From Tetraselmis striata (Eukaryota > Chlorophyta > Chlorodendrophyceae > Chlorodendrales > Chlorodendraceae), in NCBI GenBank assembly GCA_006384855.1, contig VCJN01003588.1, positions 124,001-188,000 of the forward strand: a stretch of DNA of 64,000 nucleotides. Direction: 5' to 3'. A model generated the notes under the pieces. That model saw only the letters and a list, made by a program, of their open reading frames with translations, was not told the DNA's origin and ran no database searches. Positions 1 through 10,690 of this stretch are shown here, in pieces. Numbering within the stretch: the first letter of the stretch is position 1; each line of letters begins with the position of its first letter. The position numbers were made by a program, and so were the translations under genes.

Positions 1-72
1 GCTCATCACGCGCGCCCTCTTCCCCCAAGGCACGACCCAAGCAGGCCATGCCCACGGAGGCGGGCGCCGCAC

Positions 73-3000
73 CCGACTCTGGATGCGGTTAAGGCTCTTC
101 ATGCCCTTGAACGCCAGCTGCGCCCAGTCGGGCATCTCCTCGACCTTCCACAGCTTCTCGTTCTCCTTGAACGGCTTGGGCTTGAGGGCCGGGACGTGCA
201 CCTCTTCGTACCCCTTCTTGGCACTACGGTACGATCCCTGTGCCATGGCGAAGAGAACGTCAGGGGCACGGCGCGGAAGGCCACATACACCTTGCTACTG
301 GCAACGCTGGCAGGGGCTTGATCAAGAGCGCACGCGCGTGTGTGTGTGTGTGTGGGGGGGGACAACCACGTATAAGGTGTATTTTGGTGGGTGTGTGTTT
401 TGGGGTTGGAGGAGGGTGGGGGTGGTGGGGGGAGGCGGACCTGCGGCAGGTTGCATGTCTTGTTGCTCATGAAATGCCCGCCGGCAGCAAAGGCCAACGT
501 GTCAAAATCAAGCGTCTGCCGCCCACTGACGGCCATGTCCCCAGCGGCCATGCCGGCCGCCACCGCGCTCTCGCCCTGCCGCAGGCGGCGCGCCTCTTCT
601 CGGATCTGGCGCTCCATCTGTGAGTATTCACAGAAGGGGTGCCCCAGGGGTGAAGTGTGAGTCCTCCTTCCTCACTGGGATTAGCACATCAGCGCACCCC
701 TCACTGAGATTGGCGGAAACGGGCAGTGCGTCAGAGCCTGGCTAGTACTGTGGCCACCTACCGCAGTCTGGCGCTCCTTTGCGCTCGCACGGCCAGTCCG
801 GAGCTGCACCAAGATGGCAGCGGCGTCCTCATTGCCAGCCATCTCCGCCTCAATGCGGCCCTTCTCATCCTCATCCTGGGGTACAGAGCGGCGACAGCAC
901 CTGGACAGTCAGCGCCAAGCTATGGTGTTCCCACCGGCATGGAGGGAGAGGGTGGAGAGCATGGAGGCATGGTGCAAGTTGACGTGCAGTGAGCACAAAG
1001 CAGGGGCGGTGGGGCGATCAGGGAGGGCGGCACCTGTGCGCGCGCCAGGCGGGTGCACCACACAATCTTGACGCGGTTCTTCAACAGCACCTTGATGAGG
1101 TCGAACTTGTCAAAGTCCAGCAGCATGACAAGCGCGTTCTCGCAGTCCTGGTCTGAGCCCTCCTCCAGCTTGGTGAACACCTCCTCCGAAAGCGTCTGCG
1201 CTGCGTTTGCGTCGATGCCGTCGAAGTACTTGGCGATCTCGCGCTGCAACCAGTACGCGTCGATCTCTGTCGCCTTGAGTCCGCTGTCACGCGCGTCCTC
1301 GCCCGCGTCCACGTCGTTGCCGGTGCGCACCTCGTGCGCGGCCATGTCTGTGTCCTCTGCGCCCTCCTCCTCATCCGCATCGTCCTCCGCCAACTCATCC
1401 ACCTCCTGTGCCACAGTCAGGCAGCCACGCCAATCAAGGGGCAGCCCTGCAGCAGGTGATTGATTGGCATACAGCGGCAAACATATGCACTGTCAAGGGT
1501 GCTAGTAGGGAGAGGACATGCCAGGCTGGCACCTGCTCGTCGTCCTCCTCCTCCTCATCCTCAAACTCCACCGCCACGCCAATGTCGTCATCGATGCCCT
1601 CCTCTGCCATCTGCGCCAAGTCTGCCTCGCTCTTGTAGTCTGTGATGAGCTTCCCCATCGCCACGAGCTGCGCAAACATGTCGCTCTCCAGCGGGCCCAG
1701 CAGTCCCTCGATCTCCTTCTGCCGCACCGGGTCCTGCAGAGTACATCGAGGCCAGCAATCAGGTTGTTGGATTGTAGGCAACCCCAGCGGCGCTGGCCTA
1801 ACCTCTCCAACTGGCTCGCACGGGATGGTTCACCACCGCGCAGAGGGCAAATAGGTTGCTGTTTGAGCTGAGCTGGCGGGTGGGGCAAGTGTCACGCTGC
1901 TGCTTTAAACCTGGCAGCTCCACAGCCTTATGTATGACGTGATAGCAACCAGCCTGTCACAAGGCTCTGTGCTTTTCGTTCCCATGTGGATGCATGAGTA
2001 CGCGTGTGGCAGTGTATGCGCCCGGAACCGTGCGCTGACCCCCGTCATCGCGCAAATATGCAAATCAGGGACACACTGATTGGTACCGTGTATGTGACCT
2101 GCGTGTGCGGGCCCACCAACACCCGGGGCTCTCGCGAGCATGCATGCCCAAAGCCCCACCCCACCCCCCACCCCCCCCCCCCCCCCCCCCGCTTCTGGGG
2201 AGTCCCTTGAGACTCCACAAGGCTTCATACTGCAGGGCTGCGCACCGTCATGCTGGGGTTCTTCAGCACTGCAAGCACCTCGTCCGCCGCGCCGCGCAGC
2301 ACGTCCTGCGGCTGGTCACCAAAGAGGGTGTGGATGGTGCCCAGCAGCGCTTCGTACGCCTCGCGCGTCTCCTTTGTGCGCGGCGTGTAGAAGCCCGCTG
2401 CCTCCAGCTCCAGCACGCTCGCCTGCGCGCCGCGCTGTGGGCACCAGCAGTCTGATCAGCGCTCTTTGCAAGGGGCAGAAGGAAGCTATGGGAGACATGG
2501 CAGAAGGGGGGGGGGGGGCAGTGGCAGCGGGGGCAGGAGCGCCACCTTGCGCTGCTTGCGCGGCATGTCCTCCAGGTCTTTGCGCTGCGACTCCCGCCTG
2601 CAGGCCAGCGACCACCGGCATGAAAACCCCGCATGGAGGCGACCACAGAGATACGAGACAGCGAAAAAAGAAAAGAATTGGAGAAAATACATTGGGGGAG
2701 GGGGTGCATACTTCTTGGCGAGATTCTCCTTGCGCTGTTCCAGCCCCTCTGGCTTGGCACGCTCCACGCGGTCGCCAAACTTGACGAGCTTGCCTTGCAG
2801 GCTCCCGGGCTCGCCAGTCGGCTCGTGCGCAGCGCGCGTCCGCTGGTCCGACGTCAGCACCAGGCTCGAGTTCTGCAGGGCGGCGCCACTGTGTCAGACC
2901 CCCCCCCCCCCCCCCCCCCCCCACCCCCTCTCCTCCTCCCCCCCCCCCTCCCCCCCCCCCCCCCCCCAAAAAAAAACAGAAAGGAGGTGCCCTGGCGGCG

Positions 3001-3264
3001 CTGCGCCGGTCTGCTTGCCGCAGGTGATGCCGACATTACGGACGAGCCAGCGAGGACAGAGTCACAGCCCAAAAAAGCTCCCGGTGCCATGTTTAGCGCA
3101 ACTCATGCCATGCATTTTGTTGCTGCTGGGCCACAGCGGCGCCCAGAGCGCCCCCCCCCTGAACCTCATATGCAGCGGGGCTGGCTTACCGCGCGGTAGT
3201 CATACTGCTTGAAGCGCGCGAAGCGCTCCGCGCCGCCTTTGCCACCCTCGTCGCGCCCACTCAT
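73..3264 (-). CDS. BRR2: BRR2 / SNRNP200 U5 snRNP helicase, N-terminal part (partial, 9 exons)
   Basis: Brr2 is the Ski2-like helicase that unwinds U4/U6 during spliceosome activation. Nine exons can be joined with GT-AG borders and agreeing phases: 3264-3190, 2872-2712, 2597-2546, 2434-2246, 1733-1533, 1405-1034, 875-762, 617-441 and 237-73, about 502 codons. The product follows human SNRNP200 from its start through the PWI-like region to just before the first helicase cassette. Diagnostic blocks are [33 protein letters not shown] (about residues 115-155), [31 protein letters not shown] and [17 protein letters not shown]. The acidic stretch [11 protein letters not shown] matches the acidic linker of the family. 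The last visible exon ends in LNRIQSR, right before the human Walker A region, so both helicase cassettes lie left of the window. The start is set by the short first exon [11 protein letters not shown].. that splices directly into the conserved NSSLVL block. A strong donor at 3684 on this strand suggests an extra 5' noncoding exon. Confidence 0.95.
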
Positions 3265-3368
3265 GGCGGCGCTCTGCGCTGGCGCCTGCACCCCGGAGCG
3301 AGCCTGTCAAGTCACCGTCGCTGCTGACGGGTTGCTGTTGGCCTTGTGTTCCGAGGCAGAGACCGAGA

Positions 3369-3400
<32 letters not shown>

Positions 3401-4577
3401 TGTGCCAGGTGATGCAGCAGCAGCAGCAGCATATTATATGCTGGCAAGAAATACGGCGGACTGGTGGGGCCGCGGTCTAGCAGAGCGGTTGAGCGGAAAC
3501 CCTGCGAAGAGGGCGGGTGCTGGGGGCGGCGGGGAGGCAGCGGGGTTGCCAACCACGCACGCAGTGCCGGAGATTGGGCCTAGATAAGCGGGCGAGAGGG
3601 GCGAGATCTGCTCGGCTGAAGCCCCCCCCCCCCCCCCCCCCCCCCCTCTTCCCACGGCTTCCACATAGCGACGCGATACTCACCGCGACAAAAAGCTGCT
3701 GGATGTCCTTGCAGCCCGCGTGTCGTTATCCGGTGCAGGGCCCTCGGGGGACGGCGCCTTGCTGGTTGGCGCGCGGTTGCTGTGTGTTAAATGCTGATGG
3801 TCGCAGCGATGCCGATCCCGCTGTGGCCTGCAGCCGCCGCCCCCTGCAGTCCCGCCGCATCCGCCAGGCCCGATCAACAGGAACAGTAGTAGCAGCCAGC
3901 AGCACTGACGCAGAACTTGGAGATACCGCCCGACTCTACCCCGTAGTGTCACCAAACAGACCATACCAGAACTATTAATTAACATGTAGAATGCACACGA
4001 AAAATTAGTATGTACTTGTGCTGTGAACACTCTCACTCAGTATCATATCACATACTAAATTTACATATACCTATACTAGCTGAATAATATAGTATTATAG
4101 TACAGTACAGGTATCCAGGTGGGGTATTATAGGTGGGGTATTATTTATAGTACAGTACAGGTATACAGGTGGGGATAACCTGTGGGGATAATCCTTACCT
4201 AAAGCAGCAAGTCGCTAGCTCCGCTGATCATCATTCGGCACTGCTGGCGGGACTTGATCTGGTCCTCGCAACCACTTGAGTCTTCTGGCGAAACAAGCCC
4301 CCAACGGAAGGCCCCACCAGCAGCCTTGCTCATCCCCTCCATGTGTAGTGACATCTCTTTCGCCAACTGCTACAGCAGACCTGGGCGCCCCACACTGCCG
4401 CGGCGGTCACATCTCGGTGGCGACGCGAACCGGCGCGCCGCCCGCCTCGGATAGTTACTACTGTGCCGCACGGTGTCCCCTTTTTATCCCCGCAAGCGGC
4501 GGCAGATGGCTCTGGCGGGCTGAGGATCGCCGCCACTTGGCAAGAGTACAGCCGGGGCAGCGCTGGGGGTCGCGAAC
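3265..4577. other. Divergent intergenic region between BRR2 and the UBZ4-AlkB gene
   Basis: No convincing coding exon is seen. The stretch probably carries both promoters. It holds a G run of about 29 bases at 3371-3399 and a C run at about 3622-3646. A good splice donor (GTGAGTATC on the minus strand) lies at 3684, paired with a possible acceptor about 20 bases before the BRR2 ATG, as for a 5'UTR intron. An AT-richer part at 4040-4200 contains two copies of a short tagtacagtacaggtat-type repeat next to ggtggggtatta and ggtggggataa motifs. Confidence 0.5.
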
Positions 4578-6967
4578 ATGTCGAAGCAGCAGGGCTTGCT
4601 CAGCTTCGCGGATTGGGGTGCGGAGAAGCAGGTGCACCTGGCAGCAGGTGGGGGCGGGAGGCAGCACCCCCCGCAGCACTCCAGGCTAGTGACCTGCCCG
4701 GTGTGTGCGCGCCTGGTGCCGCTGTCTACAATGAGTCTGCACCTGGACTCGCGGGAGTGCGCTGCCCGGGTGTCGGCGGCTGCCCCGATAGCGCTATCTG
4801 CAAATGGCAGCGGTGGCAGCAGTCATCGTCTGGCCCAGCCTGCGCCTGAGGTGACAGCAGCAGCCCAGCATGATCTCTTCACATCCTCACACAGAGGTGC
4901 TAAGGGCAGTCAGGCAGAGGCAGGCAAGGGAGATGGCGAGCAGGAGCCGGCATCGACCTCGGGACTGGTAGCCTGTCCAATCTGCGGTGGCAATGTGCCG
5001 CTGTCCACCATGAGCTTGCATCTGGACTCGCGGGAGTGCGTGGCCCGGGCGTCGGCGGCTGCACAGAGAACGCCAAACGCGCCTGGCAACACTAGTGATG
5101 ACAGCGTGGTGGTCAAGCCTGCACGCATGTCGACAGAAGCTTTCAAACGGGACCTAATCGGCTCCCCAGGCAGAGATGCCGAGATTAGCCAGGCAAGGGC
5201 CGATAGAGAAGACGGCAATCGGGACTGGGCATCGCCTACTGGGCTTGTGACGTGCCCCGTCTGCTGCCGTCACGTACCCGGTGTGCGCATCAACCAGCAC
5301 CTAGACTCTGCGGAGTGTACTGCGCCAGGGGCCAAACAGCGGTGCGGGGCCGCACTAGCAGCAATCAGCCAGAAGCAGGGTAGCAGTGGAAAGGAAGGCA
5401 GGGCGGGCAGTCCGCAAAGACTGGAGCAGGCAGTGGGGTCGCCTGGCCAGGAGCAGCCCGGAGCTGCTCAGCACGGGAATGACTGGGGTTTCCTGCTGGG
5501 GCGAAAGCCTGTAGCAGAGTACGGAGTCCACACAGTACCCCCCCCCCTTCCTTCTCCCCTTTCCAGCCCCCCTCACCCTCTGTTGGGGTGTCTGATCAGC
5601 ACTTCTGCATAGAAGCGGACTGGCCGACCCAACAGTTGCGGCGGCATACGGCAGCTGAGCATTGCTGATGCCCTGCAGGGGCTGCGGGGTGGTTGGCGCC
5701 CCACCTCCGCTGTGGTGGACATGGCCGGGTTAGACACCTTGGATGCAGGGGCAGAGGAAGAGGCAGAAGCAGCATCGGAAGCAGCAGCGTCAGGTAGACC
5801 TTGGCCCCCTCCATGGGCACCTCCAAGCTACCTGTCCACACTCTAATCAGGTTGATGAGACCCACCCTGATCGTAGGCGCGTCTCTGCAGCCACTCTACT
5901 ACGGCGCAGTGCTCTCTCCTTCCTTCAACCTGCCGGGCCACTTTGTCATAGAGAACTTTATCAGTGCAGAAGAGGAAGGTGAGCATAGCCAGGACCTCCC
6001 CCTTCCCTCTGGCCTCATGCAGCGCCAATGGTGACGCTGAGTTGCATGTTGCGTCTGGCAGACCGACTGCTGGCAGCGCTGGACCACGACACGCGCCTCC
6101 CATGGCGCCACACCCGCTTCAATGGGCACTCCCTAGTAAAGTACTACGGCGTCGAGTCAAATCTAGCGGCTCGTGCCAACAAGCTGGGGCGCGTGCCGAT
6201 GCCAGAGTGGCTATCATTTGTTATGGAGAGGATGCCACAGGTGCAGGCCAATATGTTTGGCAGTCCAAGGGCGTGGATGTGGGCTAGGCCTGAGGCCTGC
6301 TGCTTTGCCCGCAGGTCGGCCTGCCAGTGCTGCGCAAGTTCCAGCCAAATGAGTGCAATGCCATCGACTACCGGCGTGCGCTTGGGCACAGCCTTACACC
6401 GCATGTGGACGACAGGCAGCTTTCCGGGTACGGGCTCCTTGTCCCCACACATTCCCCATACCCCCCCTGGCAAAGGCCCCTCCTGCAGTCTCATGTGCTC
6501 TATCATCGAGGAAAGACTCGTGAGCCAATGACCGCGTGTTTGTGACCCTATGCCTCTGGCAGTGACATCATCTGCAACCTCAGCCTCTGCGGTGATTGCA
6601 TCATGACGTACTCTCGTGAGAAAGGCGCTGCTCACTGCGTGGACGTGCGCCTGCCGCGGCGCTCGCTGCAAGTCCAGGCCGGCGGCGTGGTGAGCGCCCT
6701 GATGCCTCTACCTGTTCAGCCCGCAATGCCCCTGCACAGATGACGAGCCATGCTGAATCATGTCGTTGCTGCCCTTGCATCCTCGTCTGTTCTTTCGTCT
6801 CGCAGCGATACGAGTATCAGCACTCCATCAGCAACGCCAACCTGCTGGCAGAGCGCCGGGTGTCTATCACCTTCCGCGAGTGCCCCCTCAGCAAAGCCAA
6901 GCCGCAGTTTGAGGGCGTCCAGTACACGCCCATGGCCAAGCGCTACAAGTGGGGCCGCAAGTTGTGA
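4578..6967 (+). CDS. UBZ4 x3 - AlkB-type 2-oxoglutarate/Fe(II) dioxygenase (ALKBH4-like)
   Basis: Seven exons fit with phase: 4578-about 5525, 5613-5793, 5877-5978, 6062-6240, 6315-6427, 6563-6689 and 6806-6967, about 600 aa. Exon 1 holds three C2HC UBZ4-type fingers, the first CPVC..HLDSREC (C40, C43, H55, C61), the second near residues 135-160 and the third near 225-250; such fingers bind ubiquitin in RAD18 and SNM1A. The C-terminal part is an AlkB fold: substrate-lid region (LPWRHTRFNGHSLVKYYGV), Fe ligands in TPHVDD (HxD), strand LPRRSL, distal His in RYEYQHSI and the 2OG-binding RxxxxxR in RRVSITFRE. Order and spacing are closest to ALKBH4. The N-terminus QQGLLSFADW resembles a weak PIP box. 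The exon 1 donor is uncertain (5525 or 5534). The substrate (DNA, RNA or protein) cannot be told; the ubiquitin modules suggest recruitment to damaged chromatin, which is inference. The gene converges with the methyltransferase gene. Confidence 0.88.
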
Positions 6968-7050
6968 CGGCTCCGGCAGACCCCATACCTCCGCCCTATC
7001 CCTTGCTTCACCGCCATGGAGAGGTAAATGCATCTTTCAGCTCAAGATGG

Positions 7051-7055
7051 TGTAA
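7051..7055 (+). terminator. TGTAA poly(A) signal of the UBZ4-AlkB gene
   Basis: A TGTAA pentamer lies 84 bases after the stop codon of the AlkB gene. TGTAA is the usual poly(A) signal of green algae. It falls within the 142-bp gap to the convergent methyltransferase gene, so the two 3' ends must be very close or overlap. Confidence 0.5.
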
Positions 7056-7109
7056 TTTTATTTCTCAGTCACCCTTAAATACGTGGAGTTTGGCAGCTAC
7101 ACATGGGGA

Positions 7110-8542
7110 CTACTCTTCTGGAGGCGCGCCGTCCATGCCAGCCAGCCAGTAGATGACACGTGACCTGCCCACAAAGTTCAGGCGGCCCTCTCGCAGCCCC
7201 GGGTGCTTGGCGCGCAGATAGCTCAGGAAGTCCTCGTACGAGCGCACAGGGCGGCCGGCTGGTGTGAGCCGGTCCGGGAACATGTCCGCAAACACGCAGC
7301 AGGGGACCACCGCAAAGGGCTTGCACAGCTGCAGCGCGGCGTCCACGATGGCCTCCGTCACCTCGTCGGGGTGCATGCCCACCATCACGCTGCAGTCCTG
7401 GCACAGTGCCAGCAGGTCGGCGTCTCTGCGCCCCGCCTCATGCGCCAGGTCGCTGCCCGCCGCGTGCGCGAGGTCCTCCCAGCGCTTCACAAACGGCGCG
7501 GCGGAGGTTGGCACGGAGAGCGGCTTGCGGGTGGGCACGCCGCCGCTATCGGCCCCGCTCAGCCGCACCTCTGCCGGCGCTGTGCGCTCCTCCACCAGCG
7601 TGCAGGGGGCGTGGTGTCTCTCCTGTGCATGGGCAGTGGCACTCAGGTTAGATTCATGTCGATAGCCCCAGGACAGAACTGGCAGCAGTGAAGCCCGTGT
7701 AGCTTGTTTACACCGGGTTCTAGGTAGCAATCACGTTCCACGCGGCTCTGTGTACGCTGCAGCTCCGATATAGTCATCAAGTAAAATACTGACCCAATCC
7801 CAATCCACAAGAGTAGTTGGAGGTCCATAAAGGAATAACGTCCGGTAAGTTTGGTTTTCGCCGTCCAATGCACCACCATCTAAGATAATGGACTGGCGAA
7901 TTGTCTGCCCTACCCAGAGATTAGAAGCGTGGAAGAGATCACAGACTGTGATGTGGGTGCGTTTGAGGGGTCAAGGCAAAGCGCTACAAAGTGTACATGG
8001 CGCAGAATATCAATGTGAATGTGAACATGGCGCGTTTGGACCATGCCGGCTATGTTGAGGGGGCGGACTCCCACGGGACACAAAGCACACACCTGCAGTT
8101 CTGCGCCTATCAGCCCTTTGCCACCGGCGATGTCCAGCACGCCGCTGCCCTCCCGCAGCTGGTCGACCCCGAACGTCTGCACCAGCCACTCCACGAACAC
8201 GCGATGCCGATTCCTCGGCGCCTCCTTCTTGTTCTTTTTCTTGATGTGGCGTCCGCGCCGCTTCCTCCGTGCCGCGTCCGGCGGTCCCTCGAACACCGCG
8301 TCACCGACCCCCAGCGCGCCGCGCCACCCGCCGCGCGACCGCCACTCGCCGGAGCCCAGGTCCACCCGCAGCCCGTGCTTCTCCATCAGCTCCGCGACAA
8401 TGCCGGTTGCATCCTCGCCCTCCTGCAGCAAGGCTTCGACGTCCAGCAACTGGTCCAGCAGGTAGGATGAGAACTTCTGCGCCCCCGGCGGCGGCAACGG
8501 CCCGGCCGCCCCCTCGCCGCTATCGCTCCGTCGCTCGCCCAT
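7110..8542 (-). CDS. Class I SAM-dependent methyltransferase (Methyltransf_32/METTL25-like)
   Basis: Two exons, 8542-8093 and 7622-7110, join in phase 0 for 320 aa. Exon 1 has a basic patch (RRKRRGRHIKKKNKK, NLS-like), then RHRVFVEWLVQTFG and the SAM-binding motif I VLDIAGGKGLIGAEL. Exon 2 starts with the post-I strand CTLVEE and carries a motif IV-like block, VGMHPDEVTEAIVDAA...PFAVVPCCVF, where the PCC signature recalls Methyltransf_32 / METTL25 / GSTCD-type enzymes. The C-terminus is RSRVIYWLAGMDG. An in-frame ATG lies 26 codons upstream (8620); the ATG at 8542 was chosen because it starts a more typical MGERRSDS sequence. The substrate is unknown; RNA is likely for relatives. The 470-bp intron could hide a small exon. 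The gene is tail-to-tail with the AlkB gene. Confidence 0.75.
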
Positions 8543-9692
8543 GGTACTCTTCACCGTCGCGGTGTCGGCGGAGCGAAGCCACACCCCGCCCTGACCGCCC
8601 AATACCCTCGGCATCGTCACTGGCCAGCACGCGAGAGTATAATAATGCTGTATGCCCAGACTTCAGTTTTCTAACCCGATTAGAGCTACCGTTGTTGCGT
8701 TTAGGGTTTTAGAGCTACCGTAGGCTCGCGGTTAGGGGCGAGTCCATGTGTCGTTTCGTCTGTGGCTGGGTCGATGGCCTTATGGCTGCTGCTGCTGCTG
8801 CTGCTGCTGCTGGATAGAACGCATGGACGACAGCATGGACGCATGCTGGGCGATGACGGCGACGGCGGCTCGTCGTGTAGGGTAGGCGCTGGGGCTTCCC
8901 CGTTAATCGAGGGTACGTCCAGTCCTGATGTAGGGTATAGCGGCAATAAGGTTCTGCCGCTGTCTCATTTGTTTGTTTCGCCCCGGGAAAGGAGTAAAGG
9001 ACTGGCAATATATCCGATGTGCCAGGGCTGCTACCCGTACTGTGCTGCATTTTTTTTACATGAGTTCTTTAACATATGCGCAGTAAACTTCTAATCCTTA
9101 TCTGTCATAGCTGTAGATAGAGCAGTAGTTATTCCAGGCTAGGGACAATTAGACGAATTGATGTCTTACGACCGCAAATAAATTTCAAGGCCTGCCACTG
9201 TTGTCGGGCAAATGTTCTAATATAGCGACTAGTCGCTATAGCCAGCTCACCACAGCAGCAACTCGATTTTAATGGCATCACGCGCGCATCAAACCCCGAG
9301 GAAAAACGAGCGCATCAAACCCCGAGGAAAGCAAACCCTGAGGAAAAACTGTGCGCTACATACGATGGATGAGGACTTCACTTTTTCTGGGGGTAGTATG
9401 GGACTACCACAGAATAGTCCTCTCTAACTTAAAAGAGCAGTTTAAAAACCCTACAACATCCACAGATAACCTAACAGTGCGCAATATGCTGTACAGTACT
9501 GATGAACATTGCTGCCCTGCCTAGAGCGCGCCGACTAGGCGCCGCCGCCATCCGTCCGACATCACGCCTTTTGCCCGTCGACCCCAGTCACACGCCCCCC
9601 CCCACCCTGCATAGCTCTATTGCCGCACGCTCCACGTCGCGCAGTGCCCTGCTTGTGGCAAGTTCCCAAAGGTTTTTGGCAGACTATTCGCT
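8543..9692. other. Intergenic region with CTG repeat and short tandem repeat
   Basis: Divergent spacer between the methyltransferase and GAR1 genes. It contains a (CTG)n run of about nine units at 8785-8813 and a degenerate tandem repeat of about 24 bases with the core gcatcaaaccccgaggaaa at 9285-9350. No coding exon is supported. The part from 9040 to 9500 is AT-richer and may hold the GAR1 promoter. Confidence 0.5.
8785..8813. repeat. (CTG)n microsatellite
   Basis: About nine CTG units in a row in the upstream region of the methyltransferase gene, on the strand opposite to it. The open frames through it (poly-Leu or poly-Ala) are repeat artefacts. Confidence 0.85.
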
Positions 9693-10690
9693 ATGCGGCC
9701 ACCACGCGGTCGCGGTGGCGGGTTCGGCGGACGTGGTGGCCGCGACGGCGGCGGCCGCTTCGGCGGCGGCGGCCGCTTTGCTGGGCGGGGCGGCGGGCGG
9801 GGCGGCTACAACGACGGGCCGCCCGACTCTGTGGTGGTGGCCGGCGAGTTTCTGCACGCCTGCGAGGGCGAGGCAGTCTGCAAGCTTACCAACGAGAAGG
9901 TAAGGCCGCCTGGCACCCATTGTCGTCGTTCCCTTGGTCCGCCATCAACCCCTGTCCCCTCATCAATATTAGGGTATCCGCAAAGTACAGGCCGACCAAG
10001 TTGCGTGGGGGGCGACTCATCTGGTCATGCACCACTCTATATCGCGACTAACAGCCACATACTTGTTTGCAGATTCCGTATTTCAACGCTCCAATCTTCC
10101 TGGAGAACAAGACCCAGGTCGGCAAGATTGAAGAAATTTTTGGGCCAATCAACAAAGCGGTGAGTGTAAATTAGCGCTGTCCCACGCTGTCCCTTATGCC
10201 GCCGTGCCAGCATGCAGCTGAGCGCATTGCTGGTGAATGCTGACGCCGATGATCCTTTCGCCCTCCTCCTCTTTTCCTGTTCACGGCAGATGTTCACCAT
10301 CAAGATGCAGGAGGGTGTCATCGCCACATCGTACAGCGCTGGCGACAAGTTCCACATCGACCCCATGAAGCTGCTGCCACTGGAGCGATTTACAGGCGGC
10401 GGTGGCGGGGGTGGCGGCAGAGGTGGAGGTCGCGGAGGTGGGCCTGACATTGCCATCTCTGTCGGCGCAGTCTGTGCCTCATGGTGCTATGCTCAATAAT
10501 GTCGATTTTATGCATATTCAATGCGCCGGTGTTTGTTGCAGGAGGCCGCGGAGGCCGTGGCGGACGCGGCGGGGGCCGGGGGCGCGGCCCTCCACGAGGT
10601 GGCGGCCGCGGCGGCAGCGGCGGCTTCAGGGGCGGTGGCCGTGGTGGCTTCAGGGGCGGCAGTGGCGGCCGCGGCCGTGGCCGCTACTAG
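9693..10690 (+). CDS. GAR1: GAR1, H/ACA ribonucleoprotein subunit 1
   Basis: Four exons, 9693-9899, 10073-10159, 10290-10437 and 10542-10690, agree in phase and give 196 aa (human GAR1 is 217 aa). GAR1 is one of the four core proteins of H/ACA snoRNPs that pseudouridylate rRNA and snRNA in the nucleolus. The N-terminal RGG domain (residues 1-40) is followed by the conserved beta-barrel core: [48 protein letters not shown] and [21 protein letters not shown] second RGG domain forms the C-terminus (FRGGGRGG, ending GRGRY). Both glycine-arginine arms are typical of the family. Exon borders are clear: AAG|GTAAGG, GCG|GTGAGT and ttgcag acceptors. The start is the only ATG before the RGG arm. Confidence 0.97.

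Noticed and set aside
3470-3560. Segment with a tctagcagagcggttgagc text
   Set aside because: It recalls a tRNA D arm but no cloverleaf can be drawn.
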